Part shown: positions 33,491 to 45,035 of the stretch, in pieces
How positions within the stretch are numbered: position 1 is the stretch's first letter
How the letters are laid out: each line of letters begins with the position of its first letter
Source of the DNA: Podarcis raffonei
Lineage: Eukaryota > Chordata > Lepidosauria > Squamata > Lacertidae
Length of the DNA stretch: 64,000 nt
Assembly (NCBI RefSeq): GCF_027172205.1
Contig: NC_070614.1
Span: forward strand, 34,958,001 to 35,022,000
Direction: 5' to 3'
Position numbers and translations under genes: made by a program
Notes under the pieces: generated by a model
The model's input: the letters and a program-made list of their open reading frames with translations, nothing else
Database searches by the model: none
Told to the model about the DNA's origin: nothing

Positions 33491-33869
33491 ATTGCTTATG
33501 CCAAAAAGGTGTCTGGAGCAAGGCAACCAATCCTGCCATGGGTTCCCGAGTACCCAGGAGAGCTACTTCCCTCCCCATCATTCTACTCACCTTCCGCACT
33601 GTCCTAAATCAAAACTCAAGTGTGTGGAACTCCTGTGGTCTCTACATAAATCCTTCATTGCCAGCTGTACTCCTGCGAGTAGACAATGTGGGATTTAAGG
33701 CTGCAGTTCCTAAAGACATTTACTAGAAAGCAAGTCTCATTAGACACAGTGGGACTTACTGCTGAGTATACGTGCTTCGGGTTGCAATCCAATTTGCAGT
33801 CAACTGGAATAACGTTTATATAGTACTTTTCCTTACCAGAGGAGCACAAAATACTTTTTATGTATGGAA

Positions 33870-34514
33870 CAACAGCCACCCAGAGGTGATAAAAGAAAGA
33901 AGATAAAAGTCCCTACCAGAGAAGAATGGCAAACCAAGCTGGTGGCCTATGCTGAGATGGCAAAACTGACTGGAAAACTCAGAAACCAAGAGGGTAACAA
34001 CTTTATAAAAGAATGGGAAAAATTCATAAGTTGCCTTGGAGTCCATTTGCGGTGTATAAATTACTATGGACAATATGGTTTGGTAAAAAAAATTGGAGTA
34101 TGGATGAATATGCAGTTGTAGAGATTTAAAATGAGACCCCATGGAGGGGATGGGGAAAGTCCCGAGATTCAGATAATCTCTTTACAGTGGTACCTCAGGT
34201 TACATATGCTTCAGGTTACATACGCTTCAGGTTACGGACTCCGCTAACCCAGAAATAGTGATTCAGGTTAAGAACTCTGCTTCAGGATGAGAACAGAAAT
34301 TGTGCTCCGGCGGCGCGGCAGCAGCAGGAGGTCCCATTAGGTAAAGTGGTGCTTCAGGTTAAGAACAGTTTCAGGTTAAGTACGGACCTCTGGAATGAAT
34401 TAAGTACTTAACCCGAGGTACCACTGTACAGATACAATTATACAAAGATAATCTCTTTACAGATACTAGTAGTGTTTATTTGTATCTTTGTATCTGTAAA
34501 ACCAATAAAAATGA

Positions 34515-34515
<1 letters not shown>
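33870..34515 (+). mobile_element. L1 LINE 3' end, split by a Tigger-like MITE
   Basis: Translation gives VPTREEWQTKLVAYAEMAKL, matching PTLEEWQTKVIDYMGLAEM of the intact L1 at 21724. A 3' UTR ends CCAATAAAAATGATTT. The MITE at 34185-34426 interrupts the 3' UTR. Confidence 0.75.
34185..34426 (+). mobile_element. 242-bp Tigger/pogo-like MITE, copy 2
   Basis: CAGTGGTACCTCAGGTTA to TAACCCGAGGTACCACTG with TA on both sides, inserted in an L1 3' UTR. It is therefore younger than that L1 copy. Confidence 0.82.

Positions 34516-34517
<2 letters not shown>

Positions 34518-34552
<35 letters not shown>
34518..34552. repeat. (CA)n microsatellite
   Basis: About 17 CA units directly after the L1 3' end, probably grown from its tail. 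Confidence 0.92.
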
Positions 34553-34554
<2 letters not shown>

Positions 34555-34569
34555 ACTTTTCCCAAGTGA

Positions 34570-34715
34570 TGAGATGCAACCTTATCAAATGTTTGCCCCA
34601 CACAACAGCCCTGTAAGGTAGACCGGTACTATATTTCAGATTGGTAGAGTTGTAGTTTTTGCCCATTGAGTATTCTTGGTTGAATCAGGGCCTTCCAGGC
34701 TCACAGCTCATGTTC
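34570..34715. repeat. MIR-like/tRNA-SINE-like repeat
   Basis: ACAACAGCCCTGTAAGGTAG and GAATCAGGGCCTTCCAGGCT follow the layout of the copy at 53085-53270. Confidence 0.4.
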
Positions 34716-35084
34716 TTAATCATCGCCTGATGACACTCTTGTCCAAGGGAGGGTAAGAGCATCTCTAAGGTCCACACAGGAAAAGTTTACCAGGGCCCAG
34801 TTCTCAACCATTTGGTATAAAGGCAAGAATCCTTAGCATACACTCCTTTCTCATTACACAGCAAGAAGTCCGGGCTTTTGGGAAAGTAGGTGTGGTTAGA
34901 AGGAAGACTTTATTTAAACAGCTGTTAAAAAAAACAAACACATGAGACATCCTTAAGAACTGATCTTGGGCAGGGCTACTTTAAAAAAAGAATTATGACA
35001 AGCACCCTTTGGAATGAACTTGTTCCTTCCTCATCGCATTAGCAATCCACTGAATTTGCAAATGGACACGCAAGACAATGACCA

Positions 35085-35340
35085 CATTCCCACCACAGAT
35101 TCAGAGAACTGTGGTGCTACTTTTAACAGTCATGGCCAGCACCACTCCCAGTAACCTTCTGGGCAGTGTAGTTTGTTAAGAGTGCTCAGACTTGTGAAGA
35201 GACTCCTGTTCCCCTCTCAGAGCTACAATTCCCAGAATTCCTTATGAAGAGCGAATGACTGTTCAACCACTCTGTAGCTCTGGGAGGAGAACAGGGGTCT
35301 CCCATCAACTCCTAACACCCTTAAACTACAGACTGAAAAC
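35085..35340. mobile_element. fold-back element, second family
   Basis: Arms TTCTGGGCAGTGTAGTTTGT and GAGCTACAATTCCCAGAATT. The right end ACACCCTTAAACTACAG matches the copies at 17794 and 50060. Confidence 0.5.
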
Positions 35341-35388
35341 CCCAATCTGCGGCGCTGGTGAGGGGGGAAGAGACTGGATGCAGTAGGG

Positions 35389-35639
35389 CAGGGTTCAGCA
35401 AACTTTTTCAGCAGGGGGACCGGTCCACTGTCCCTCAGATCTTGTGAGGGGACGGACTATATTTTTGGGGGAGAAATGAATGAATTTCTATGCCCCAGAA
35501 ATAACCAAGAGATGCATTTTAAATAAAAGGACACATTCTACTCATGTAAAAACACGCTGATTCCCGGACTGTCCACGGCCTGGATTTAGAAGGTGATTGG
35601 GACGGATCAGGCCCCCAGGCCTTAGTTTGCCTACCCATG
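35389..35639. mobile_element. non-autonomous hAT element with clear target duplication
   Basis: 251 bp with ends CAGGGTTCAGCAAACTTTTT and, inverted, CATGGGTAGGCAAACTAAGG. Flanked by CAGTAGGG (35381-35388) and CAGTAGAG (35640-35647), 7 of 8 identical. Confidence 0.75.
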
Positions 35640-36127
35640 CAGTAGAGGCCTCAGACCCAAAACAGCCCGCACTGGCCTCTTGCCCCGCAAAGTGGTGCCA
35701 CCACCACTCCTCGGACGTGGCGCTCCCCCTAGAATTGTCGTCTAGCCCACCCCCTGCAATGCAGGAAGTGTAGGTGGGCAGAATTAAAACCGCCAAAACA
35801 TCCTTCGGTGGTAGCCCTCAAAAACCCAGCTTGGCAAATTCAGCAGTCTATAAAGGAACCAATAATAATAGGGAGGGCTTGAGCCAGCCCTGCTGCTGAC
35901 CTTTGATGGCATGGGGCCTGGTTGCTACACCTACTCCATTCTGGCGTATCTCTGAGTAGGAGTTCGCCTGCCCCCACAACTGGCAGGAGCAGTAGGGACA
36001 CATCCTGTGTCTGCCAGGCTGGGGTTGGGGCTGCTTTTTTAAGAGAGTCTACATACAGATGGGAACGCACATATAGGCATCAAACAAATGATCTAAAATT
36101 AACAAATGTATTCAGATCAAATCATTA

Positions 36128-36245
36128 GGGGTAGCTCAGTTAGTGGATCATGAGGCCGAATCTTAGGGTTGTGGGTTCAAAACCCACCTTGCGCAAGAGA
36201 TTCCTGCATTGCAGCGGGTTGGACTGGATGACCCTTCCGATTCTG
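36128..36245 (+). mobile_element. tRNA-derived SINE with CR1-like tail
   Basis: GGGTAGCTCAGTTAGTGG is a tRNA A box and GGGTTGTGGGTTCAAAACCC a B-box/T-arm region. The tail GGGTTGGACTGGATGACCCT is shared with CR1-mobilised SINEs. A minus copy lies at 62430-62585. It is not a functional tRNA gene because the anticodon arm and 3' acceptor do not close. Confidence 0.65.
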
Positions 36246-36680
36246 AGGAGAAAATCGTCAAAACACAAATAATCCACAATGCTCCTCCAAACAATGCCCA
36301 TCCCACCCTTTCCCTGGTTTTGGCTGTGGCAAAGACAGGAATGATGTCTTGCCTCACGACACGGTTTTCTATGTACCGGGATTCCCCCTCAAAAGAAACA
36401 AAATCCGGCAGGAAGAGAAGGCTAATAGGGGGTGACTGGCCCAAGGTGACCGGGCGAGCTCCGTGGCTGACCCAGGAAACCGAAAAGCCTAAAAATCTGA
36501 AGCGCCTAAGGTTAAACTCTATATGGCCCCTTTATTGGCCTCGTGGTTAATCCACGGGGCTGCACTGTATTCGTGCCACCGAGGGGAATTATTTTGCTTC
36601 CTCCCGAGTTCTTGCAGCCCGATCCGGGTCACGCTTGCTCGCAAGGAAGGCCCCCACCGAGTTCCGTGGATATTACTGGC

Positions 36681-36724
<44 letters not shown>
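36681..36724. repeat. (TAA)n microsatellite
   Basis: About 14 AAT/TAA units at the left edge of the CLDN6 CpG island. Confidence 0.95.
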
Positions 36725-36725
<1 letters not shown>

Positions 36726-36974
36726 GCCGAAGTAAAAGTCCGGCCGGGCTGGGTTAAGGAGCGGTTCGAGGACGAGCACCTGGGAACTTTTCGACCAGAT
36801 CCTCTTCGCCAGCGCGCCCCTTCCTCCGCCCAGGTGCGCTCGCTCGCTTGCGCCAGTTTCGCCCTGGGTGGGGCAAGCCCGTCTCGGTCGCTCTTTCTCC
36901 TTGCCCCCCTTCCTCTTTTGGGGGCTTTTCCTCCCGACGGTTTTCTATCCCAGGCCGCCAGTTTCACCTGCCAC

Positions 36975-36982
36975 TGACGTCA
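36975..36982. promoter_or_regulatory. CRE (TGACGTCA)
   Basis: A perfect CREB/ATF palindrome 58 bp upstream of the TATA box at 37040. CACCTG E-box cores (36965-36970 and, inverted, 36831-36836) are nearby; Snail/ZEB factors repress several claudin genes through such E-boxes. Confidence 0.55.
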
Positions 36983-37037
36983 TCAGGGATGAGAGGGGTG
37001 TGGTCTGGGGGGGAGGGCTGAGGAGGAGGATGAGAGG

Positions 37038-37046
37038 GGTATATAG
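37038..37046 (+). promoter_or_regulatory. TATA box of the inferred CLDN6 promoter
   Basis: GGTATATAGC in a GC-rich setting, about 85 bp before a consensus donor. This predicts a start site near 37070. Confidence 0.6.
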
Positions 37047-37069
37047 CCGGCCCCTCCAGGAAAGTTGCC

Positions 37070-37125
37070 TCCAACTTGCCTCCTGAGGATTTGAAGCCTT
37101 TTCGCTCCTTGGGTCCCGTCAACAG
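37070..37125 (+). other. CLDN6: inferred CLDN6 5' UTR exon 1
   Basis: Bounded by the TATA-predicted start and the strong donor CAACAG-GTAAGC at 37126. The next convincing plus-strand acceptor leading into a gene is TTCTCTACAG at 45012, just upstream of CLDN6. It implies a 7.9-kb first intron. Inference from signals only; no transcript evidence. Confidence 0.5.
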
Positions 37126-39216
37126 GTAAGCGAAGAGATTTTAGCTGAAGGGGGGGCTAGTGAGATTGGTGATCTGCAGGGTGGAAATGGGTTAACTAGT
37201 TTTACTTTATTCTAAAGGCTTGGTATTGTGTGCGAGGGAAAGTTTTTTAAAATCTGTTGCGTTATGTGGGTCCCGCGGGACGCCTTGAGAAGTGATGCCA
37301 GGACGCCTGGGTCCCTTCCCCAAGGATCGACGCGGTGTATTAGACAGTATTAAATAAGTCCTTTATTTATTAAATTTATTCTATTCTGCGCTCCTTCCCA
37401 AAGGACGCTCGATCTCCTGCGGTATTTGGTAAAGCTTGGAACAGATTTAGATTTGCTCTCTTTGGATTGGGGGCAAGATTAATGCGAGTGGTGAAACTCG
37501 CGCTTGATCAATGAAGACCCGCGGACTCTTAAGCATGGGCGGAAAGCGCTTTCGTTTACGGGCGTCTTAAATAAACGCCCGAGCGCTAGTTTAGGGACTT
37601 GTCGTGAGATGAGTTCTCTTGCTCCTTTTGGTCTCCGGAGCGATAAGTCTGCCTTCTATAGAAGCCCATAGAAGAGTGGAAGAGTGAAAAAAATTGCCCG
37701 CTAAATAAAGGGTTAGAGAGGCAATGTGAGCCCAGAGCCCTACGCGAGAGTAGACCCATTGAAACGAGCGGGCATGGATAGCTTGTGTTCGTGGAGTTCC
37801 GTGGGCGCAGTGCTCCCAGGGGAACTTAGGCGGAGAGCAAACTGGAGCGGCAGAGAGAAATGGCTTTCTTAACTTTGCTGGGAACTTCATGGTGCGAAAG
37901 GGCTGGAGCTGTGGGTCCGCGCTCCCCCCTCCCCCCTTGCCCATATCAAAGGCATCCTCCCCCCTCGCCTCCATTGTCCCAGCAAGGGAATGGGTGGCGC
38001 CCTGATGTTTCGGTGGCGAGCTGGACTCCCACTGAAACCCCCTTGAGAAGAAAGAGGAGGGGGGCAGTTTCGGTTGAAGGGCATGGACAAAGCGAGGAGG
38101 ACGGCCCCGCCTTCTTCTCCCCCCCCCGGCTCACGCCCCGGCCCCGCCCGAGGCATCCGTGTGGCGGAGGTGGGGAACCTTTGTTCCCTGGAGCGCAGGC
38201 ACCCAGTGACCTCGTGTCTCTTTGTCCCAGAGGCTGGAAAACCTTCCATAAGGGCTGACGATTCTCCCGCCATACCTGCGCCCGTACACCCCACCCACCT
38301 AGCAGGCATAAGAGGTCGATTTCTGCAGCTCCTAAGACTTACCTTCTCCTCTCGAGAGTTTTGGGGCTACAGAATAAGTCGGAGCTTTGCCTTGTCTTCT
38401 GGAAATGGGGGGGGGGGAGGATCCTGTAACCATGGGGTGGTGTTTAGAAAGGAGCCTTGTAACAGGTGGATTTCACACGTCTGTAACATACTGGTTTTTC
38501 AAAGTTCTTGTTAGTGTATTAGTTGATCCATAGGGGGAGGGCAGAGTCCACAGGTAATACATTTTTTGGTTGATTCTAATAAATGCATTGCCCAACAACT
38601 CACAAAACGTGGCATGCTTTTGAGTTCTCCATAGCTCTTCACCAAGCACCCCCACCCTCTTGCCTAAATAACTCAAAAGCTTGCCACATTTTTGTGACAT
38701 TTGGTTGGTCCTAATACAGGTATTCCCAAACACTGAGATAATGAGAACTAGACACTACTTAAGACCTGTGTCTAAAGTGTTTAATTCCAAATCAGACTAG
38801 ACTTGTGTTACTTAGTTTTGGGAGTAGAAAAGGGAGAAGTAGGGTTGGTTTTAGAGCCACCTGAAAAGCAAGATGGCACTGTGTTTTGGTTGGGTTTATT
38901 GCACTTGTGAAGGAAGGTAAAGTTGGTCCTTTGTACTAGCTGAAAACTATACCGTAAAACATGGTTGGAATTGGCCCTGGATTAACATGGTTTAAAAGGG
39001 TGTGATCTTCATGTGATGTAAACCTCCCCTGAGGCTTTAAATAAACACACATTGACTGAGACAGTGGGTGGTTGAAAAAAAATTGCAACTTGTTACTCAT
39101 TTTATTTTTTAAAAAAGTGGTCTTTACCAGGACTTAATTACAAAATCAGGGCCTAGAGCCTATTGCACAGGTAGTATTCTGCCTCTTCTCATATCAGAAG
39201 GCTTAATGTTTTAGAT

Positions 39217-39351
39217 CAGGCTTCTTCAACCTCGCCCTCCTGATTTTTTTTGACCTACAACTCCCATGATCCCTAGCTAGCAGGACCAGTGGTCAGGGAT
39301 GATGGGAATTGTAGTCTCAAAACATCTGGAGGGCTGAGGTTGAGGAAGTTG
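39217..39351. mobile_element. hAT-type fold-back MITE, copy 3
   Basis: CAGGCTTCTTCAACCTCGCC to GGCTGAGGTTGAGGAAG. Very similar to 14879-15015, including the shared loop CTAGCTAGCAGGACCAGTGG. Confidence 0.7.
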
Positions 39352-41437
39352 TTAGACACTATGTACAACAAAGGATCCATTTAGAACTCCTTCCTGTATA
39401 TTTCTTTCCTTATCTCTTTGTTTTCTCCTCCTCTTTGAGAAAAAATATGGCGGTGCTGGTGTGATCAGTTTAGCTCAGGACACAACCCTGCGTAGGTTCT
39501 TCCTAAATCCTTCCTTGGACTAGCCTTCCCCCAACCTAGATGCCCTTGAATGGTTTTGGGCTCCAAGCCAATCGGCCTCAGGCAGCATGGTTGGTGGACG
39601 TAGAAAACCAGGCTTGGACTTGGGAGGAGAGACTTGTTGCTACTTGCCTATGTTTCTCTATCATTAACCTGACACATCCAGCATCTCCTTTGCTGTAATC
39701 AGCATTAAGGGCTTTGGGGGGCCAAGTACGCAGCTTCCAGGTGAAGTCTGTTCTGTGCTTTACTTACTCTCATAACCCCAGCTCCATTTTTATTTATGCT
39801 GGCTAAAAAAATACTGGGCTCCATGGTAATAAGCTAACAATCAATTGCTGTATGCAGCTGAAATGGAACATAGTGCAAACCTAGGGTTGTTGTTTTTTTT
39901 AAGTTTAACATCCCAGTGTTTAAAGATCCTTTGCACACTTGCCTAGGCTTAGCAGATCAAAAGTGTACACCTCAAAAGGCAGGCTATAAGCCATGCAGGA
40001 ATTCTGTGATCAGATTGCCTGTTTTGTTAATGGAGCAGTTGCAGTTGGCGGGAGGTCTTTCTTTAACCTTTTCTCATGCACAATTTTGCCAGCCTAAAAT
40101 CCCATTCTGCATTTCTTTCACTGCCCCCCTTGAACTGCTATTAATCTTGTTGCATTGCAAGATACACAAATTGCCATTACTCTTGCCTTAGCGCTGAGCA
40201 TTGCCCTGGATCATCTATCAAGTTTGCAACATCAAGTTTTTCCCTGAGCATGGCTCTCCAACTGAAGCTCCAAGTTGACCTGTTCAGTCACTTAGCTCGG
40301 CCTTTTAAGTAATAGTAGTGATACTGAGCACCTGCTAGAAAAGGTGATTCATAAATAGTTTTAAAGATTCAATTCTGCACAGAGTAAACCTACTCCAACC
40401 AAGACTGTGTAGGCCTTAACTTTTACTGCTGTTACTGAATTTGGAGCCTCCCCTTTGACATGTCAATATAAAGCAAAATGTTGGGCGAGTTCTGATAATG
40501 GACCCCTTGCGTAATGTATAGTTTGTGTCCAGGCATGTGCCGGTTGTTTTAATGGGGGTGGGAAGGAGGTGATGTCCCATCCAAACCACTGTTTCCTCCC
40601 AGAGAGAGCCCAGTGGATGTTTGTAGTGCTTTCTTGCAGTACATGTCCATGTCGCCTGACTTGCCTGGAGCCTTGGGGCAGAGGTGGGCTGAAAGCCAAA
40701 TACCCAGCTTTGACTAAAACAATGAGGACATTCCTCCTCCCCCCCCCGCCCCATACAGACACTGCAAACAAGTGAGCCACAGCGCTGAGGAGAATGGCAT
40801 GTATCTGTTGCCTAATAGTTGTGAAATAGGTCGCCAAATTATACTGTTCTTTCCCTTCAGTTAATGTTGCGGAGTGCCAGTGGCAACAAACTACCTTGTT
40901 GAGTCCTGAGGGCAGAAGGTGATGCAATTCTTGAGGTCGCTCCTAGGGCAGGTGTCCCTCTCTACCTGCTCAAAGCGGATCTTGAGAGAACAACCAGTTG
41001 TGCAACTGCTGCTATTCTAGGTGCCTGATGAGTTGGAGGGAGGGAGTGTTGTTTTTCTTCTGCCCTGCTCAGTATGAGGAGGAGAAAAAGAGAACTATCT
41101 ATATCATCCGGCTTTGTTTAGAGTCTGAAGGCTAATCCTGAATGGTTTTGCCTGACCAGATGAGTCAGGAGCTAGGCCTTGTTTCTGAGTCAAATAGGAG
41201 TATCGCCTACCTAGGCTATCTCCGGCCTCTGAGTCAGGTGGGAACATTGCTTAAAACACAGGTGTTTTCTTCTGAGAAGACAGGATCCTAAGGTCAGCTG
41301 CCACACCTCTACCACAGCATAAGCCACCCAATGAACCCCTCCCTGCCAACTCCTTTAGCAGGTTGTCCTGATTTTCAAAGTCATGAATTGTGGGGACTTC
41401 AGCTGCTACAATCAGAGGCTGATTTAGGGGAGCATGA

Positions 41438-41592
41438 CCTAGGTGGAATATACACACATATAAAAACCATTTTGAAAATATACTGAATTTTAAAAATACT
41501 GAATTTTCCATCGCCATCTAGTGTCACATTGTATATTGTACTTAAAACATACTTAAAATTGTTTTATTTGCAGCTGTATAGCTGAGTCCCAG
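41438..41592 (+). repeat. unclassified interspersed repeat, copy 1
   Basis: Shares CATCTAGTGTCACA and TTTATTTGCAGCTGTATAGC then TGAGTCC with the inverse complement of 59280-59462. Confidence 0.5.
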
Positions 41593-41847
41593 TTCACCTA
41601 CACTGGGCGCCACTGGGAGCGCTGTGACAAAGGTGGAAGACGGGGTGCACCAAATTTTGGCATCGCACATGGCACCCCTGAAAATTTGTACACCCAAAGT
41701 CTCCCTACAACTAGTTACAATCCCACTACTTTGGGGAGGAGGGACAAAGTGCATCTGTAGAATTTTAGGTGGGGTTTATGAACAGCCAACAGTTCTTGCT
41801 TGCAAAAATTTAGGTCAGCTAATATTGCTAATAAAGCAGAGGAAATA

Positions 41848-42085
41848 CAGTGGTACCTCGGGTTACATATGCTTCAGGTTACAAACGCTTCAGGTTACAG
41901 ACTCCACTAACCCAGAAATAGTACCTCAGGTTAAGAACTTTGCTTCAGGATGAGAACAGAAATTGTGCTCCAGCGGCGTGGCAGCAGCGGGAGGCCCCAT
42001 TAGCTAAAGTGGTGCTTCAGGTTAAGAACAGTTTCAGGTTAAGAATGGACCTTCGGAACGAATTACTTACCCCGAGGTACCACTG
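41848..42085 (+). mobile_element. 242-bp-family Tigger/pogo-like MITE, copy 3
   Basis: Full ends (CAGTGGTACCTCGGGTTA; GGTACCACTG) and TA duplications; 238 bp because of small losses near the right end. Confidence 0.8.
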
Positions 42086-42149
42086 TATCGGTAGACGTTA
42101 CTTGTATATATTCTCCCTTTCCAAGAATATCACAGTGACTTGCGTGCCT

Positions 42150-42305
42150 CCCCCCTCCCCGCTTGCCCTCCTTTTTTATCTTAACTATAACCCTGTGAGG
42201 TAGGTTAGGTAGAGAGGCAGTGATTGACCCAGCGACCTCAGTGGCGAGGTGGGGATTTGAACTTGGGCCTCTCTTGGGGCCCAACCTGACCATTATGCAG
42301 TGCCA
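42150..42305. repeat. MIR-like/tRNA-SINE-like repeat
   Basis: CCCTGTGAGGTAGGTTAGGT followed by GTGGGGATTTGAACTTGGGC, the B-box-like motif of this repeat. Confidence 0.45.
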
Positions 42306-43489
42306 GCTTGGTTAATTTCTATTCTTTAGGCAGGGTGTGGCTTGAAAACAGCAGGATTGCAGCTCTGTGTTCTTGTGGGGGTGGTGGGGGCTAGCTGGCT
42401 AATTTTACAAATACAGCAATGGAATCGAAGAACTCTGTATGGCACACATGAGTCACTCCACTTGCATCTTCGCAAGAGTCTTGGGAGATAAGCAAGTCAC
42501 TCGCACACACGCACACACTCAGCTTAACCAAACAGTGTTCAATGAGCTTCGTGTCTGGACAGATTTGAATTCAGAGCTGCTTCCCTTCTCACCCACCCCA
42601 CCAAAGTCCACATTCTGTTGGGCGTTTCATGTTGCTGCCAGAGGCACCCACTGTTGAAGCCAATCCTGGGTGGTGCCAGAGGTAAAAGTGTTCTGGATTA
42701 ATCTGAAATAAAAACATCAGCTTATTTTTCAGTAAACAAAATGTTGCCCTTTCCAGTCATTCTGAAACCACATAGAAAATGGAGAGAGAGAGAGAGCTGT
42801 TCTAGAATCCAGGAAAAATAAAGCAACAGGAAAGGGCACTTATCATCTTTAGTGCAAGACGTATTAGTTGTCAGCTAACTCCTGAACTGGCCAGCTCTGG
42901 TTTGGTATGGATCTCTAAGCCAGGACTGCAAACCAACTTTAAATTTTGGCTTTCACTCCTGGCTGGGAGGAAGCACAAACCAGCATCTGCCAGTTCAGGT
43001 GCAGTTGCAAACTACGGGCCTTGTGTTTTGTTTTGTTTTGTTTTGTTTTAAAAAAGAAGGGGCAATCCTTTGAACTGGAGCACATGGCTTGCTTATTTTA
43101 ATGCCAAACCATGGTTTTTCATGGTATGTGAATTGACCTCAAATGTTGTCGAAGCCCAGTATTGTCCACTCCTGGCTGCCATTAGCTTTTGGAATCTTGG
43201 GCAGCCCAACCTTTACTCCATGTGAGGCAACTGCCTCAGGTAACACCTGTTTGGGGGTACTGTTCCTCCTAAGGCCGACTGGCCATTCCCCTCTGCAGGA
43301 GGACAGAACATGGGTGTGTCCTTGTCCCCTAAATGACCTCGCTGCCTTGGGTGTAGTGGAGGACATTATCCCATCACCAGCCTTTAATTAAGGTTCAACT
43401 GCCAGCTCAGTTGGCACCTGTATGGGGATTGGGGGAAAGTGTGTAATCTTCTCTGCCTTAGGCAGTGAAATGCCTTGGGCTGGCCCTCT

Positions 43490-43745
43490 TCAGTAGAGTC
43501 TTTCCTGTCACCTCCCCTTTTACCTGGAGGTGCCAGGTATTGAACCAGGAATCTTCCACAAGGGCTCAGGCACCAAGCTCTACATTACTTCTGAATACCA
43601 GTTGCTAGCAACTGCAGGGCAGGGGAGAGTTGTCTTGCACTCATGTCCTGCTTTTGGGCTTCTCATGGGCATCTGATTGGCCACTGTAAGAACAGTATGC
43701 TGGACTAGATGGGCCCACTGGCCTGATCCTGCAATAATCTTCTTA
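43490..43745. mobile_element. tRNA-SINE piece and LINE 3' end, adjacent
   Basis: The left part holds an inverted B box (CCTGGTTCAATACC on the minus strand). The right part holds ATGCTGGACTAGATGGGCCC then ACTGGCCTGATCCTGCA, a widespread squamate LINE tail. A related antisense piece is at about 53280-53335. Confidence 0.55.
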
Positions 43746-44398
43746 GTCTCTCTCCAGAGTGCATATGGTAGGAGTTGGGTTGTCCTGTACCAAGGCTAAA
43801 GAATCCTGTAACTTTTTTCAAAGCTGACACAGAATATGCTACCAGGTGTGTGTGACTTTCTGGTGCTTGGTGAGCTACTTCTGCCTATGCAAACTAGTGA
43901 GTTTAGAGCGCTTCTCTTGTTTAACCTTCCCCACCATATTGTGGGGGGTGGGGCATGAATTGAAGCTTGGTGAAAGAAACCTCATTCCAACCTAGACTTA
44001 GCCTGAAGGGATCTCTCCCCCCACTGCCGCCGCAGCCGCCTTAAAATTTAACCCCAATAATGGGCGGGCAACAGAACAAGTAACGACGCCTGGTTTTCTG
44101 GAAAAAACAGGTTGTATAACTGCATGCAGCTAATCCATGTTCACCGCCCCTCAGTGACAAGGGAAAACTGGCTTGACAAGGGGAGCCCTTCAACGCTATA
44201 TGGGCTATGCAGCCTGCGAAATGGCCTGCTGCAGAGCAATGTCACAAATTATTCAAGACAAATTTTAACTTTTGTCAAATTGTGTTACAGTTGGGTCTCC
44301 TTTGAAGGTGGCTCCAGTAGGATATTTCTGCAAGCGTCAGGGTTGTGGGTATACCACACATGAACTTTGCTGGATCAGAACGAGGGTTCCTCCAGAGC

Positions 44399-44534
44399 AG
44401 CTTTTCTCAACCTTGTGTCCCAAGATGTGGTTGGATTACAGCTCCCACTGTTCCTAGCCAGCAGGGCCAGTGGTCAGGGATGATGGGAACTGTAGTCCAA
44501 CAACATACGGAGACCCAAGGCTGGGGAATGCTGC
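44399..44534. mobile_element. hAT-type fold-back MITE, copy 4
   Basis: Inverted arms GCTTTTCTCAACCTTGTGTC / AAGGCTGGGGAATGCTGC with ACTGTAGTCCAACAACAT. Diverged. Confidence 0.6.
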
Positions 44535-44666
44535 TCTCTAGAGTGTAGATCCTTGCAGGAAGGCAGCAAGTGAGGCTCAATAAGGCAACAAATATTTCCA
44601 GCTTTGTAGCTTTGCTGCCTCTGAACAAAAGGACTTCCATTTAGCCCCCAAGAGTTGAATTGGCCT

Positions 44667-44790
44667 AAACCTGCCTTCCCCGAGCTGGTGCTCTCCAGAT
44701 GTTGTGGCCTACAACTCCCATCAGCCCCAGCCAGCACGGCCAATGGTCAGAGAGGGACGGCAACAACACCTGGAGACTTCCAAGTTGGAG
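44667..44790. mobile_element. hAT-type fold-back MITE, copy 5
   Basis: CCTGCCTTCCCCGAGCTGGT then CTACAACTCCCATCAGCCCC, with an eroded right arm. Confidence 0.6.
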
Positions 44791-45035
44791 ATGGGTGACC
44801 TAAGACTTATTTAGAATGTAATGTGTGCGTATAAAATACCATAAGTTAAACTGGAGAAAGTTGAATTGCACCAATGACCACCTGCATGGATGACCTCAAA
44901 TGTAACGTGCGTTAAAACACTAAGGGCAAGGTCTCTTGCCCCAGAACACAAAGGGTAACAATGACTTTCTGGGGATATGCATTAAAAGTGTCCTTGCTTG
45001 TATTCTCTACAGGCTTGTCGTCTTCACCTTGAGTC

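Larger units (their letters stand above)
36775..38300. promoter_or_regulatory. CpG island around the inferred CLDN6 promoter
   Basis: GC- and CpG-rich block against an AT-rich background, with the TATA box, CRE and E-boxes listed separately. It contains no supported coding sequence; the open frames within it are unrelated to known proteins. Confidence 0.6.
37126..45012 (+). other. inferred CLDN6 intron 1
   Basis: Holds only repeats that I can name: fold-backs at 39217, 44399 and 44667, a Tigger-like MITE at 41848, an unclassified repeat at 41438, a MIR-like repeat at 42150 and SINE/LINE pieces at 43490-43740. No gene is seen between 38.3 and 45.0 kb. Confidence 0.45.

Noticed and set aside
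36128-36200. Functional tRNA gene
   Set aside because: A and B boxes are present but the cloverleaf does not close and a CR1-like tail follows; it is a SINE.
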